A stretch of 64,000 bases of DNA from Croceibacterium atlanticum (GCF_001008165.2 NZ_CP011452.2:620001-684000), one strand, 5' to 3'; positions 29,749 through 39,292 are shown, numbered from the stretch's first letter. The notes: generated by a model not told the origin, from the letters alone. Translations and numbers: made by a program.

Positions 29749-30455
29749 TATTCGGCTTTCGCTTGCTGGGCGACCGCAGCCGCCTCGAATTCGCGATACA
29801 GAGCTTCGGCAAAATAGCTCGTCAGCATGGACTTGCTGAATTCCACCTGCAGGCCATCCGGCATACACGGGCCGAGTTGCGGAATCAGCGATTTCAGCGC
29901 TTCTTCCTCTTGCGGCTCACCGGGAATTGCCGTGACAAATGCACGGCTGTTTTCCGGATCGGTACGGACTACGCAACTGGCAAAATCCAGCATGAGATAA
30001 GCAGTTCGGGATTTGGAGCTTTCCAATTCAGGAAAATACCGAGCGTATTGCACCGCTGTATCCGCCGGCACCAGTTCCTGATCGGCAAAGTCGTCGATCA
30101 ACAATTGCCGGAACAGCCCCCCACGCAATGTTTCAGCCGGCATCATGAGCTGACCGTGCGACAAGCATCCATCATTCATGATGGTCCGTGCAACTTTTTT
30201 GTCGAGTTTCTGCGAATAGGAGGCAAGAAATTCAATCACTACAGCTCTGTCACTATAAATAGCGCAACGGCTAAAGTCCTGTGTCGCCCGTAATGCTCGA
30301 TCTTCTTCAGAAATGGTCTGGTTATTAGCATGATTATTCGCCGTCGGCCGCGAAATGCGCGATCCCGTAGGCGCCGCGTCCTGTGCCGCCGCAGGGCCAC
30401 TGCCGCAGAACAGGCTGCAGCCTGCCAGCAGGATCAGGGCGTCGCGAAGCTTCAC
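29748..30455 (-). CDS. Secreted or lipid-anchored protein of unknown function between nuoF and nuoG
   Basis: A 235-residue protein not recognised as a complex I subunit or any known assembly factor. It starts at GTG 30455, overlapping the nuoF stop as GTGA, and its TAA stop overlaps the nuoG ATG by one base, so it is coupled on both sides. The N-terminus (KLRD followed by ALILLAGC) looks like an export signal: a lipobox-like LAGC ends at Cys13, and an alternative signal-peptidase-I site follows PAAA at residue 24. The mature part has four cysteines (64, 97, 161, 197) that could form two disulfides, and a helical C-terminus. Parts of it (about 30150-30340) look richer in A and T than its neighbours. 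An in-frame upstream extension to 30698 lies inside nuoF and is rejected. Confidence 0.75.
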   Translation of the reverse strand: MKLRDALILLAGCSLFCGSGPAAAQDAAPTGSRISRPTANNHANNQTISEEDRALRATQDFSRCAIYSDRAVVIEFLASYSQKLDKKVARTIMNDGCLSHGQLMMPAETLRGGLFRQLLIDDFADQELVPADTAVQYARYFPELESSKSRTAYLMLDFASCVVRTDPENSRAFVTAIPGEPQEEEALKSLIPQLGPCMPDGLQVEFSKSMLTSYFAEALYREFEAAAVAQQAKAE

Positions 30456-31759
30456 TCCGCAGCCTCCTGCAATGCGCCCTGGTTCGCAGCAATCCGCCGT
30501 TCGATTTCCGGACGGAAGTGGCGGATCAAGCCCTGGATCGGCCAGGCGGCCGCATCGCCCAGGGCGCAGATCGTGTGGCCTTCCACCTGCTTGGTCACGT
30601 TGAACAGCAGGTCGATCTCTTCCACATCGGCATCGCCGGTGCGCAGGCGTTCCATCACGCGCCACATCCAGCCTGTGCCTTCGCGGCAGGGCGTGCACTG
30701 GCCGCAGCTTTCATGCTTGTAGAAATGGCTGATCCGGCTGATCGCCCGTACGATGTCGGTCGATTTGTCCATGACGATCACAGCTGCCGTACCGAGACCG
30801 GAGCCGACTTCCTTCAGACCGTCAAAATCCATCGGGCAGTCCATGATCTGCTCCGCCGGAACCAGCGGAACAGAGGAACCGCCGGGAATAACGGCCAGCA
30901 GATTGTCCCAGCCACCCGTGATGCCGCCGCAATGCTTTTCGATCAGCTCACGGAAAGGAATGCTCATCGCCTCTTCGACGACGCAGGGCTTTTCCACATG
31001 GCCGCTGATCTGGAACAGCTTGGTGCCCTTGTTGTTCTCCCGCCCGAATCTGGAGAACCACGTGGCGCCGCGCCGCATGATCGTGGGCACGACAGCGATC
31101 GATTCCACATTGTTGACGGTGGTCGGGCAGCCATAGAGGCCCGCGCCGGCCGGGAAAGGCGGCTTGAGCCGTGGCTGGCCCTTCTTGCCTTCGAGGCTTT
31201 CGATCATCGCGGTTTCTTCACCGCAGATATAGGCGCCCGCGCCCCGATGGACGAAGACGTCGAAATCATAACCCGAACCGGCTGCGTTCTTGCCCAGCAG
31301 GCCCGCGTCATAAGCCTCGGCCACGGCGGCAAACAGCGTTTCCGCCTCACGGATATATTCGCCGCGAATATAGATATAGGCCGCCCGCGCCCGCATAGCG
31401 AAACCGGCGACCAGCGCGCCTTCGATCAGCTTGTGCGGATCGTGACGGATAATCTCGCGATCCTTGCAGGAACCCGGTTCGGATTCGTCCGCATTGATGA
31501 CGAGGAAGCTGGGCCGCGGATTACCGTTATGATCCTTTGGCGCTTCCTTGGGCATGAAGCTCCACTTCATGCCGGTGGGGAAACCTGCCCCGCCCCGCCC
31601 GCGCAGACCAGACGCCTTCACCTCTTCGATGATGGCATCCTGCCCCTTGGCGATCATGTCCTTGGTATTATCCCAATCCCCGCGAGCCTGTGCGGCTTTC
31701 AGCCCCCAGTCCTGGAAGCCATAGAGATTGGTGAAGATGCGATCCTTGTCGGCGAGCAT
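30452..31759 (-). CDS. nuoF: NADH-quinone oxidoreductase subunit F
   Basis: NADH-oxidising subunit with FMN and the N3 [4Fe-4S] cluster; 435 residues. The FMN/NADH-binding stretch [18 protein letters not shown] lies near residue 50, and the cluster motif [12 protein letters not shown] near 340. The ATG at 31759 overlaps the nuoE stop as TAATG; an in-frame GTG at 31765 is possible. The last codons overlap the start of the secreted-protein gene. Confidence 0.97.
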   Translation of the reverse strand: MLADKDRIFTNLYGFQDWGLKAAQARGDWDNTKDMIAKGQDAIIEEVKASGLRGRGGAGFPTGMKWSFMPKEAPKDHNGNPRPSFLVINADESEPGSCKDREIIRHDPHKLIEGALVAGFAMRARAAYIYIRGEYIREAETLFAAVAEAYDAGLLGKNAAGSGYDFDVFVHRGAGAYICGEETAMIESLEGKKGQPRLKPPFPAGAGLYGCPTTVNNVESIAVVPTIMRRGATWFSRFGRENNKGTKLFQISGHVEKPCVVEEAMSIPFRELIEKHCGGITGGWDNLLAVIPGGSSVPLVPAEQIMDCPMDFDGLKEVGSGLGTAAVIVMDKSTDIVRAISRISHFYKHESCGQCTPCREGTGWMWRVMERLRTGDADVEEIDLLFNVTKQVEGHTICALGDAAAWPIQGLIRHFRPEIERRIAANQGALQEAAE

Positions 31760-32427
31760 TACCACTCACTCCGGTAATCGTGGTTTTCGGTAACCATTTC
31801 CTTGAGCGTGGTCGGCCCACCGCTCGGTTCGGAGGTATGGCGGCCCGGTTCCTGAGTGCCTTCCTTGGGCGTCTCGCCTCTGGCCAGTGCATCAAGTACG
31901 GCATCGAAACGTTCGACCGTCAGATCTTCGTAATTGCCATCATTGATCTGGACCATCGGCGCCGTGGCGCAATTGCCCATGCATTCGACCTCGGTAAGCG
32001 TCCACATACCGTCACCGGTGGTGTGGCCCTTCTTCATTCCGCGCTTCGCACAGGCGGCGAGAATATCGTCCGAACCACGCAACATGCAGGGCGTTGTGCC
32101 GCAGACCTGCACGTGGAAACGGCCGACCGGCACGAGATTATACATGGTGTAGAAGGTCGCGACCTCGACCACGCGGATAATCGGCATGTCGAGATAATCG
32201 GCGATATATTCCATCACCGGGATCGGCAACCAGCCCTGCGTATTGGTTTCCGCACCGACTTGCCGCTGGGCAAGATCGAGCAGCGGCATCACTGCCGAAC
32301 GCTGGCGCCCTTCGGGATAGCGTGCGACGATCTGCTTCGCCTTGACGAGATTCTCGTCATTGAAGGCCCAGTTGCCCCACCGCTCGCGCAGTTCCGGCGT
32401 ATCTGGTTCAAGATGACGGTCGGCCAT
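31759..32427 (-). CDS. nuoE: NADH-quinone oxidoreductase subunit E
   Basis: Thioredoxin-like subunit carrying the N1a [2Fe-2S] cluster; 222 residues. The four cysteines lie in [11 protein letters not shown] and [11 protein letters not shown]. The C-terminus carries about 35 polar residues beyond the fold. The start MADRHLEP at 32427 overlaps the nuoD stop as TAATG; an upstream in-frame start at 32439 lies within nuoD. Confidence 0.96.
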   Translation of the reverse strand: MADRHLEPDTPELRERWGNWAFNDENLVKAKQIVARYPEGRQRSAVMPLLDLAQRQVGAETNTQGWLPIPVMEYIADYLDMPIIRVVEVATFYTMYNLVPVGRFHVQVCGTTPCMLRGSDDILAACAKRGMKKGHTTGDGMWTLTEVECMGNCATAPMVQINDGNYEDLTVERFDAVLDALARGETPKEGTQEPGRHTSEPSGGPTTLKEMVTENHDYRSEW

Positions 32428-33641
32428 TAGCGGTCGCACTCCCCGAACACCACGTCGATCGCGCCGAGAATGGCGGTCGCGTCGGGCAGCATGTGGCCCT
32501 TACTCATGAAATCCATCGCCTGCAGGTGACTGAAGGCCGTCGGGCGGATCTTGCAGCGATATGGCTTGTTGCTGCCATCGCTGACGAGATAGACGCCGAA
32601 TTCGCCCTTGGGGCTTTCGGTCGCCACATAGACTTCGCCCGCCGGCACGTGGAAGCCTTCCGTGTAAAGCTTGAAGTGGTGGATCAGCGCTTCCATCGAC
32701 TGCTTCATCTCGCCGCGCTTCGGCGGGGAAACCTTGCGGTCATCGGAGCAGATCGGCCCTTCCGGCATTTCGGCCAGGCACTGCTTCATGATCTTCGCCG
32801 ACTGGCGCACTTCCTCGACACGGACCATGAAACGGTCATAGCAATCGGAATTCGTGCCGACCGGGATTTCAAAATCCATGCGGTCATACACGTCATATGG
32901 CTGCGACTTGCGGATATCCCAGGGAATACCGGCCGCGCGGATCATCGGGCCGGAAAAGCCCCATGCCAGCGCATCATCCTTGCTCACCACGGCAATATCG
33001 ACATTGCGCTGCTTGAAGATGCGATTGTCCATGACGAGGGACATGGCATCTTCGAACAGGGTCGGCAGGCGAGTATCGAGCCAGTCGGCGATGTCGGTCA
33101 GCAGCTTCAGCGGCACGTCCTGATGCACGCCGCCGGGACGAAACCATGCACTGTGCATGCGCGCACCCGAAGCCCGCTCGAAGAAATTGAGACAATCCTC
33201 ACGAACTTCGAAAAGCCACAGGTTTGGCGTCATCGCGCCCACGTCCATGACGTGCGAGCCGATATTCAACATGTGGTTGCAGATGCGCGTCAGTTCCGCG
33301 AACAGCACACGCAGATATTGCGCGCGCAGCGGCACTTCCACATTCAGCATCTTCTCGATCGCGAGCACATAGGAGTGCTCCATGCAGAGCGGGCTGCAAT
33401 AATCGAGCCGGTCGAAATAGGGCAGAGCCTGAAGATAGGTCTTGTGCTCGATCAGCTTTTCGGTGCCGCGATGCAGCAGGCCGACATGCGGATCGATCCG
33501 CTCGATAATCTCGCCGTCCAGCTCCATCACCATGCGAAGCACGCCATGCGCGGCGGGATGCTGGGGGCCGAAATTGATCGTGTAATTCGTGATTACGTCA
33601 TCGCCGGTGGTCGGCGATTCTTCGAGCTGGAGGCCGCTCAT
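32427..33641 (-). CDS. nuoD: NADH-quinone oxidoreductase subunit D
   Basis: 49-kDa-type subunit that forms the quinone-binding site with NuoB and NuoH; 404 residues. The loop [14 protein letters not shown] near residue 30 is the quinone-contacting motif. NuoC and NuoD are separate proteins here, as in other alphaproteobacteria and unlike the fused form of E. coli. It overlaps nuoC by ATGA and nuoE by one base. Confidence 0.97.
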   Translation of the reverse strand: MSGLQLEESPTTGDDVITNYTINFGPQHPAAHGVLRMVMELDGEIIERIDPHVGLLHRGTEKLIEHKTYLQALPYFDRLDYCSPLCMEHSYVLAIEKMLNVEVPLRAQYLRVLFAELTRICNHMLNIGSHVMDVGAMTPNLWLFEVREDCLNFFERASGARMHSAWFRPGGVHQDVPLKLLTDIADWLDTRLPTLFEDAMSLVMDNRIFKQRNVDIAVVSKDDALAWGFSGPMIRAAGIPWDIRKSQPYDVYDRMDFEIPVGTNSDCYDRFMVRVEEVRQSAKIMKQCLAEMPEGPICSDDRKVSPPKRGEMKQSMEALIHHFKLYTEGFHVPAGEVYVATESPKGEFGVYLVSDGSNKPYRCKIRPTAFSHLQAMDFMSKGHMLPDATAILGAIDVVFGECDR

Positions 33642-34495
33642 TCGCCCTCCTCCTTGTCCACTTCGGTTGCGCCCTTGGTCTGCGGACTTTTGCCCTTGCG
33701 AACCGGCTCATCCGGGCGATCCTCGGTCGGTTCGGGGGCATCGGTGTCCTTGCCGCCCTTGCCCTCGGTCGCCGGCGCGCCGGAACTTTCCCGGTCCGCA
33801 GCCTTGGCATCAGCCTTCTTACCAGCACCCGTATCCTTGGTGCTTTCAGTCGTCGCGGGCGTATCGACCGCAGGGGCTTCAGCCTTTTCATCCCCGGGAA
33901 GGACGTAATCCGCGCCTTCCCACGGGCTCATGAAATCGAAGCTGCGGAAATCCTGGGCCAGTTCTACAGGCTCATAGACGACGCGCTTGTCCTCTTCGGA
34001 ATAGCGCAGTTCCTGATAGCCGGTGAGCGGGAAGTCCTTGCGGAAAGGATGCCCTTCGAAACCGTAATCGGTCAGGATGCGACGGAGGTCCGTATTTCCT
34101 TCGAACAGCACGCCATACATGTCGTAGACTTCGCGTTCGAGCCATCCGGCAACGGGCCACAGCGTCGTGACGGTCGGCACCGGAGTATCTTCGGCGGCGC
34201 TGCATTTCACCAGGATACGATGGTTCCTGGTTACTGACAGAAGCATGTAGACAATTTCGAACCGTTCGGGACGCTGGGGATAGTCAACCCCGGCGATTTC
34301 CATCAATTGCTGATATTCGAAATCATCGCGCAGCAGGCGCAGCGCATCTTCGATCCGGTCACGTGCGACGGTGAGAACCAGCTCGCCATGTTCGGATTTG
34401 CTGCTGAGCAGCATGTCGCCCAGCGCCGCGGCGAAGCTATCGGCAATCCCTTCGATCTCGGCGATCCGGGGCGCGGAATGCAGAACACTGGCCAT
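33638..34495 (-). CDS. nuoC: NADH-quinone oxidoreductase subunit C with a long charged tail
   Basis: 30-kDa-type peripheral subunit of complex I. Residues 1-200 are the conserved domain, including [20 protein letters not shown] at 120-139 and [12 protein letters not shown] at 148-159. Residues 201-285 are a low-complexity tail rich in Lys, Glu, Asp, Pro, Thr and Ala with no predicted fold, making the protein about 80 residues longer than most homologues. It shares one base with nuoB upstream and overlaps nuoD by four bases. Confidence 0.95.
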   Translation of the reverse strand: MASVLHSAPRIAEIEGIADSFAAALGDMLLSSKSEHGELVLTVARDRIEDALRLLRDDFEYQQLMEIAGVDYPQRPERFEIVYMLLSVTRNHRILVKCSAAEDTPVPTVTTLWPVAGWLEREVYDMYGVLFEGNTDLRRILTDYGFEGHPFRKDFPLTGYQELRYSEEDKRVVYEPVELAQDFRSFDFMSPWEGADYVLPGDEKAEAPAVDTPATTESTKDTGAGKKADAKAADRESSGAPATEGKGGKDTDAPEPTEDRPDEPVRKGKSPQTKGATEVDKEEGE

Positions 34496-35109
34496 TATCG
34501 CTCGATCGTCCCTTCACGGCGGATCTTCCGCTGCAACTGCATCACGCCATAAAGCAGCGCTTCGGCAGTGGGCGGGCAACCCGGCACATATATATCGACC
34601 GGCACGATGCGATCGCAGCCACGCACGACGGAATAGCTGTAATGGTAATAGCCGCCGCCATTGGCGCAGCTGCCCATCGAGATCACATATTTCGGATCCG
34701 ACATCTGGTCATAGACCTTGCGCAGCGCCGGAGCCATCTTGTTGCACAGCGTGCCGGCAACGATCATCACGTCGCTCTGGCGCGGCGATGCACGCGGGGC
34801 AGCTCCGAACCGCTCCATGTCGTAACGCGGCATGTTCACATGGATCATTTCGACCGCACAGCAGGCCAGGCCGAAGGTCATCCACCACAGCGAACCCGTA
34901 CGGGCCCACTGGAACAGCTCTTCCGTGCTGGTGACAAGGAAGCCCTTGTCATTCACTTCGGTCTGCAGCGCATGAAAATAATCGGCATCGGGCAGGCGCG
35001 TTTCGCCGCCCAGCGCCGTCGGCTGCTGATGAATCGCCCTGTTATGGGCGGGGTCGCGCGTCGAACTCGCAGCGAGATGCGCGCCCGGAATGTCGTTACT
35101 CACTCCCAT
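34495..35109 (-). CDS. nuoB: NADH-quinone oxidoreductase subunit B
   Basis: Carries cluster N2, the last iron-sulfur cluster before quinone; about 204 residues. The cysteines are in [18 protein letters not shown] and VPGCPPT. The start at 35109 (MGVSND) overlaps the nuoA end by ten bases; GTG at 35103 would instead give a four-base GTGA overlap and is a real alternative. Confidence 0.96.
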   Translation of the reverse strand: MGVSNDIPGAHLAASSTRDPAHNRAIHQQPTALGGETRLPDADYFHALQTEVNDKGFLVTSTEELFQWARTGSLWWMTFGLACCAVEMIHVNMPRYDMERFGAAPRASPRQSDVMIVAGTLCNKMAPALRKVYDQMSDPKYVISMGSCANGGGYYHYSYSVVRGCDRIVPVDIYVPGCPPTAEALLYGVMQLQRKIRREGTIER

Positions 35110-35474
35110 TCCAGTGCTCCCTTCTTCCAGGCATAGGCGAGCCCGACCGCAAGTTCGAACAGGAAGACCATCATGGTCGCCCAACCGGTCCATCCCGTCA
35201 GATCAAGGCTGACCGCCCAGGGAAACAGGAACGCTGCTTCCAGGTCGAAGACGATGAACAATATGGCCACCAGATAGAACCGGACGTCGAACTGGCTGCG
35301 GGGATCTTCGAAAGCGGGGAATCCGCATTCATACTCGCTAAGCTTTTCCGCCGATGGGTTGTGGCTGCCGGTCAGGCGGGAAACGCCCATCGGCAAAAAC
35401 ACGAACAACACGGACAGGCCGAGCGCGATGAAGAGGAAGATCAGGATGGGTAGATATTGGGTTAGATCGACCAA
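35100..35474 (-). CDS. nuoA: NADH-quinone oxidoreductase subunit A
   Basis: First gene of the complex I operon. It has 124 residues and three membrane helices; the loop between the first and second holds YECGF, and [21 protein letters not shown] carries the conserved acidic residues. The 169-bp region upstream, shared with the divergent thiolase gene, must contain the main nuo promoter. Confidence 0.96.
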   Translation of the reverse strand: MVDLTQYLPILIFLFIALGLSVLFVFLPMGVSRLTGSHNPSAEKLSEYECGFPAFEDPRSQFDVRFYLVAILFIVFDLEAAFLFPWAVSLDLTGWTGWATMMVFLFELAVGLAYAWKKGALEWE

Positions 35475-35643
35475 AGGTCTGACTCGCTAGGAATGCTGGG
35501 CTTTCAAGGCCCCTATCTTCCCGCAATGCGGCATTCAAGAGGCATGACCCCTTTTCCCGCCTCCTGCACCGTGATTGCGTTTGTCACACGCGCTTACTAG
35601 ATCAATTGCGTGACACAGTCCGCGACGCAGGAGAGCTCGCTAA
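35475..35643. promoter_or_regulatory. Divergent control region between nuoA and the thiolase gene
   Basis: This 169-bp region separates two divergent starts and so should hold both promoters. A 6-bp inverted repeat TGTCAC (35583-35588) / GTGACA (35611-35616) is present. GGAGAG at 35631-35636 is the thiolase ribosome binding site. No convincing -35/-10 pair could be assigned. Confidence 0.5.
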
Positions 35644-36840
35644 ATGGCCATTTTCAACGAATCCGATCCTATCGTCATCCTGTCCTACGCCCGCACGCCG
35701 ATGGGCGCCATGCAGGGCGCGCTTGCAGAGGTGAGCGCGACCGACCTGGGCGCCACCGCCGTGAAGGGCGCGGTCGAACGGGCCGGAATTTCCGGTGATG
35801 AATTCGACCGCATCTATATGGGCTGCGTGCTGCCCGCAGGCCTTGGACAGGCACCCGCGCGCCAGGCCGGTGTCAAGGCGGGCCTGCCAAAATCCGTCCA
35901 GGCGACGACTGTGAACAAGGTCTGCGGCAGCGGCATGCAAACGGTCATTATGGGGGCCGAAGCGCTGGCATCCGGCGCCGCCGATTTCATCGTCGCCGGC
36001 GGTATGGAGAGCATGACGAATGCGCCCTATCTGCTCAAGAAGCATCGTTCAGGCGCGCGGCTTGGCCATGACACGGCTTACGATCACATGTTCCTGGACG
36101 GGCTGGAAGATGCTTACGATGCGGGGGCCGCAATGGGTTCCTTCGCGCAGGAAACGGCGAACGAGTACAAGCTGACGCGCGAGGAGATGGACGAATTTTC
36201 CATCGAATCGCTTTCCCGCGCAAATGCGGCGATCGAAAGCGGCGCCTTCAAGGACGAGATCGTTCCGGTCACCTATTCCACCCGCAAGGGCGAAGTTACG
36301 GTGGATACGGATGAACAGCCCGGACGCGGACGCCCGGACAAGATCCCGCAATTGCGTGCCGCCTTTGCAAAGGATGGCACGATCACCGCAGCCACCTCAT
36401 CGTCTATTTCCGATGGTGCCGCCGCACTGGTGCTGACGCGTTCCAGTGTCGCCAAGGATAAGGGCTTTGCGCCTGTCGCCACGATTGTGGGCACGGCGGC
36501 CCATGCGCAGGAACCGAAGGCCTTCACCACCGCACCTGTCGGCGCGATCCATACCCTGCTGGAGAAGACGGGCTGGAGCATGGATGAGGTCGACCTGTTC
36601 GAGATCAACGAAGCCTTCGCCTGCGTTGCCATGTTCGCCATGCGCGATCTCGGCATCCCGCATGAAAAGATCAATGTGAATGGCGGCGCCACGGCGCTGG
36701 GCCATCCCATCGGCGCCAGCGGTGCGCGCATCCTGGTAACACTCATCGCGGCATTGAAGGCACGCGGTGGCAAGAAGGGTATTGCCAGCCTCTGCATTGG
36801 CGGCGGCGAAGCAACCGCGATCGCGGTCGAGATCGCCTGA
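35644..36840 (+). CDS. Acetyl-CoA C-acetyltransferase (thiolase)
   Basis: Thiolase-fold enzyme of 398 residues that condenses or cleaves acetoacetyl-CoA-type substrates; it could serve polyhydroxybutyrate or ketone metabolism or the end of beta-oxidation. The acylated cysteine is Cys94 in NKVCGSGMQ, the histidine is in GHPIGASGAR and the second cysteine in SLCIGGGEA. The start at 35644 has GGAGAG seven bases upstream. It stands alone; no phaB or fad partner is adjacent, so the physiological substrate is open. Confidence 0.92.
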   Translation: MAIFNESDPIVILSYARTPMGAMQGALAEVSATDLGATAVKGAVERAGISGDEFDRIYMGCVLPAGLGQAPARQAGVKAGLPKSVQATTVNKVCGSGMQTVIMGAEALASGAADFIVAGGMESMTNAPYLLKKHRSGARLGHDTAYDHMFLDGLEDAYDAGAAMGSFAQETANEYKLTREEMDEFSIESLSRANAAIESGAFKDEIVPVTYSTRKGEVTVDTDEQPGRGRPDKIPQLRAAFAKDGTITAATSSSISDGAAALVLTRSSVAKDKGFAPVATIVGTAAHAQEPKAFTTAPVGAIHTLLEKTGWSMDEVDLFEINEAFACVAMFAMRDLGIPHEKINVNGGATALGHPIGASGARILVTLIAALKARGGKKGIASLCIGGGEATAIAVEIA

Positions 36841-36855
36841 CGGCCAAATCATGCT

Positions 36856-36889
36856 ATGCCTCCCCTGTTCGCAATTGCAGGGGAGGCAT
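36856..36889 (+). promoter_or_regulatory. 12-bp perfect hairpin covering the ribosome binding site of the lipoprotein gene
   Basis: ATGCCTCCCCTG (36856-36867) pairs exactly with CAGGGGAGGCAT (36878-36889) around a 10-base loop. The Shine-Dalgarno GGGGAGG (36880-36886) is wholly inside the right arm and the start ATG is at 36892. No T-run follows, so it is not a standard intrinsic terminator for the thiolase gene 15 bases upstream. Confidence 0.7.
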
Positions 36890-36891
36890 TG

Positions 36892-37266
36892 ATGAAGAAG
36901 ATCACCGTTTTATGCGGATTGGCTGTCCTGGCGGCCTGTTCCAGTCCCGAATCGAATGATGCGGACGCGGAGGGCGATGCATCCGCCGCCCCGTCCGCAG
37001 TGAGCGCCATGGCCGGATCCTATGAGATCGTGACCGACGACGGCACCATCTCAAGCTTTCTGGCCGAGGATGGCAGCTATATCGAAAGCATGGATGGGGA
37101 CATCGTCTCTATGGGTTCATGGCGCGAGGAAGGCGGCAAGACCTGTTTTGACCCAACGACCGACGAGCCGCCAATGTGCTATACTATAGGTGATATCGGC
37201 GATGATGGCACTTTCACTGCGACACCGGATGAAGGCGATCCGATCACGGTGAAGAAAGTCGATTGA
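36892..37266 (+). CDS. Small acidic lipoprotein of unknown function
   Basis: A 124-residue product with a lipoprotein signal peptide: MKKITVLCGLAVLAAC with lipobox LAAC and lipidated Cys16. A short acidic Ala/Ser linker (17-50) leads to a domain rich in Asp and Gly that contains SYEIVTDDGTISSFLAEDGS and two cysteines (near 92 and 104) that could pair. No family is recognised. The start at 36892 has the strong GGGGAGG five bases upstream, itself buried in a hairpin. An in-frame ATG at 36856 is rejected because it spoils the signal peptide. It may be read from the thiolase promoter. Confidence 0.75.
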   Translation: MKKITVLCGLAVLAACSSPESNDADAEGDASAAPSAVSAMAGSYEIVTDDGTISSFLAEDGSYIESMDGDIVSMGSWREEGGKTCFDPTTDEPPMCYTIGDIGDDGTFTATPDEGDPITVKKVD

Positions 37267-37318
37267 GCGCAATGCCGCCCCCGCTGATTTTGTGCGGGCA
37301 GCCGCGGAGATAAAAATA

Positions 37319-37783
37319 TCAGGGTTCGCCCGCGCCCCAGAGCCGGTCTTCGCGGACCCAGCCTTCCTGGGCTTTTACCCGGAATTCGCACCAGCCATCG
37401 CGGCAATCGCCCAGCGTGCCGACCACGCCGGGTTCGACATTCCACAGCAATTGCGCACCCGTTTCCGGAGATCCGCGCATTTCAGCCAATCCATCGCCAA
37501 TGACGATCGCCCCGCGCTGCGGGCTGAGAAGCCGCGCGACAATCCAGCCTTGCGTGCCGTCGGGATCCTGTACCAGACGCCACCCCTGATAGAGGCGCAC
37601 CACTTTCACGGGCAGGCCCTTGCGGCGATAGACCCAGTCAATCGGGTAATTGATGCTGGGCCCCACCCGCATGTTCACCTCTTCCGCGCGGACCGTGGCC
37701 CAATAGGGTACTTCACGATCCTGCGCCGCAGCCGGCATGGCGATGCCGAGCATAAGGAAAAAGAACAGGGCGATGCGCATCAT
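37319..37783 (-). CDS. Exported SH3-domain protein
   Basis: A 154-residue periplasmic protein. Residues 1-20 form a signal peptide (cleavage after MPAAA). Two bacterial SH3-like units follow: the first with RAEEVNMRVGPS and GWRLVQDPDGTQGWI, the second ending GDCRDGWCEFRVKAQEGWV. Such SH3 proteins usually bind peptidoglycan or steer cell-wall enzymes, but the partner is unknown here. AGGAAAG upstream supports the start at 37783 or 37780. Convergent with the lipoprotein gene across 52 bp that contain only a weak CCCGC/GCGGG hairpin. Confidence 0.82.
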   Translation of the reverse strand: MMRIALFFFLMLGIAMPAAAQDREVPYWATVRAEEVNMRVGPSINYPIDWVYRRKGLPVKVVRLYQGWRLVQDPDGTQGWIVARLLSPQRGAIVIGDGLAEMRGSPETGAQLLWNVEPGVVGTLGDCRDGWCEFRVKAQEGWVREDRLWGAGEP

Positions 37784-37866
37784 GAAGCTTTCCTAGAGCG
37801 TCGCGAAGAGTCGCTTCAAGATATCGATGACGAAAGCACGCAATCGCCCTGGAAAATATGGCGGGA

Positions 37867-39273
37867 TCAGTCGCCGGTCAGGATTCTGTCGACCAATTGC
37901 TTCACCGTCGGAGTGAAATTGTTCGAATAGAACGGGTCCTGCTTGAAGCGGAAAGCCGCATGGCCGGCAAACATCAGGTTCTGTTCGACATCGTCACCAT
38001 GGGCAATGTCCTGCAAAGTCTTCTGGATGCAGAAACTGCGCGGGTCGGCCAGGCGCCCGGTGGTGTAATCATCGTGATCCTTCCAAGAGGAGAACCCGCA
38101 ATGCGACAGGCAGCCCATGCAGGCGGCCTGGTCTTCGCGGATCACCTTGCGGGATTCGGGCGTGACGAACACGACCGTATCGTCCGGCGTTTTCAGTGCT
38201 TCGGTATAGCCTTCGGCCACCCAGCCCCGCGCCCGTTCCAGATCCTTGGGCGCGACCCAGAAATTCTTGCCCTTCACGCCGACATCGAGCTGGACGGTAT
38301 GTTCGCCCGCCTCGACCCGCGAATAGGGAATCTGCCGTTCGCTGCGCGCTTCAAGATCGCGGAGGAAGGGATTGCGCACGGCCGAGCTGTAAAAACCCGT
38401 GGGGCTGAAACGGTGAAGCAGGACATCGCCCGGTTCGAGCGTGCGCAGGCGATCTTTCCAGCCCTGCGGAATCGGGCTTTCATGCGTCAGCAGCGGCCTG
38501 GTGCCGAACTGGAATGCGATCGTGCCGAGTTCCGGATTGTCGATCCAGTCGTTCCATTCGCGCAGGAACCACACACCGCCGGCCATTACGATCGGCACGT
38601 CATCCGAAATGCCTTCCTTGCGCATGACATCGCGGACGGCCTTGACGCGCGGATAGGGATCTTCCGGCTTTTTCGGATCTTCGGCATTGGACAGGCCGTT
38701 ATGGCCGCCGGCCAGCCACGGATCTTCATAGACCACGGCCGCCATCAGGTCCGACACCTTGTGATAGGACCGCTTCCACAATGCGCGAAAGGCACGAGCC
38801 GAACTGATGATCGGCAAATAGCTGACATTGAAGCGAGCGGCGATTTCGGCCAGCTTGTAGGGCATGCCCGCACCGCAGGTGACGCCCGTCACAAGGCCGC
38901 GGGTCTTTTCCAGCACGCCTTCGAGCACGGCCTGCGCCCCGCCCATTTCCCACAGCACGTTGATATTGATCGCGCCCTGCCCATTGGCGATGTCATAGGC
39001 ACGGCGCACCTGTTCCACCGCGCCATCGATGGCATACCGCACCAGTTGTTCATGCCGTTCCTTGCGGGTCAGCTGGTCATAGACCTGCGGAATGATCTTG
39101 CCTTCCGCATCATAGCTATCCGCATTGACAGCACTGACAGTACCGATTCCACCAGCGGCAGCCCATGCACCGGAACTCATATGATTGGTCGCGGAGACAC
39201 CCTTGCCGCCTTCGATCAGCGGCCAGACTTCGCGTCCGCCATAATTAATGGGCTTCAACCCTTTGAAATTCAT
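37867..39273 (-). CDS. Nitronate monooxygenase-family flavoprotein with a four-Cys C-terminal motif
   Basis: A TIM-barrel FMN enzyme of the nitronate monooxygenase/2-nitropropane dioxygenase family, 468 residues, which would oxidise alkyl nitronates or act as a related flavin oxidase. Family features include GLVTGVTCGAGMPYKLAEIA and IVMAGGVWF. Beyond the usual barrel the last 90 residues contain CMGCLSHC (Cys385, 388, 392) and Cys415, a spacing suggestive of metal or iron-sulfur binding; most short homologues lack this. It lies 19 bases downstream of the lipoprotein-type methyltransferase gene and is probably cotranscribed. Confidence 0.85.
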   Translation of the reverse strand: MNFKGLKPINYGGREVWPLIEGGKGVSATNHMSSGAWAAAGGIGTVSAVNADSYDAEGKIIPQVYDQLTRKERHEQLVRYAIDGAVEQVRRAYDIANGQGAININVLWEMGGAQAVLEGVLEKTRGLVTGVTCGAGMPYKLAEIAARFNVSYLPIISSARAFRALWKRSYHKVSDLMAAVVYEDPWLAGGHNGLSNAEDPKKPEDPYPRVKAVRDVMRKEGISDDVPIVMAGGVWFLREWNDWIDNPELGTIAFQFGTRPLLTHESPIPQGWKDRLRTLEPGDVLLHRFSPTGFYSSAVRNPFLRDLEARSERQIPYSRVEAGEHTVQLDVGVKGKNFWVAPKDLERARGWVAEGYTEALKTPDDTVVFVTPESRKVIREDQAACMGCLSHCGFSSWKDHDDYTTGRLADPRSFCIQKTLQDIAHGDDVEQNLMFAGHAAFRFKQDPFYSNNFTPTVKQLVDRILTGD

Positions 39274-39292
39274 CTACAACCTCATAAGGCGC

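Noticed and set aside
27736-29817. 693-residue plus-strand open frame opposite nuoG, and similar long antisense frames (20319-21818, 30383-31777, 32493-33908, 37858-39600, 5645-6994, 14729-16195, 43359-44567, 61931-63148)
   Set aside because: They mirror real genes in a GC-rich genome, where the opposite frame stays open by codon bias. Their translations show no domains and are rich in Arg, His, Gln and Gly.
30455-30698. N-terminal extension of the secreted protein gene inside nuoF
   Set aside because: The extension is Arg/Pro/Cys-rich shadow translation of nuoF and would bury the export signal; the GTGA overlap gives a better start.
35583-35616. TGTCAC/GTGACA inverted repeat as a specific FNR/CRP-type site
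   Set aside because: The arms are only 6 bp and 22 bases apart, which does not fit those regulators; it is listed only as part of the control region.
37270-37300. Terminator between the lipoprotein and SH3 genes
   Set aside because: CCCGC/GCGGG gives only a 5-bp stem with a 9-base loop and no T-run follows.
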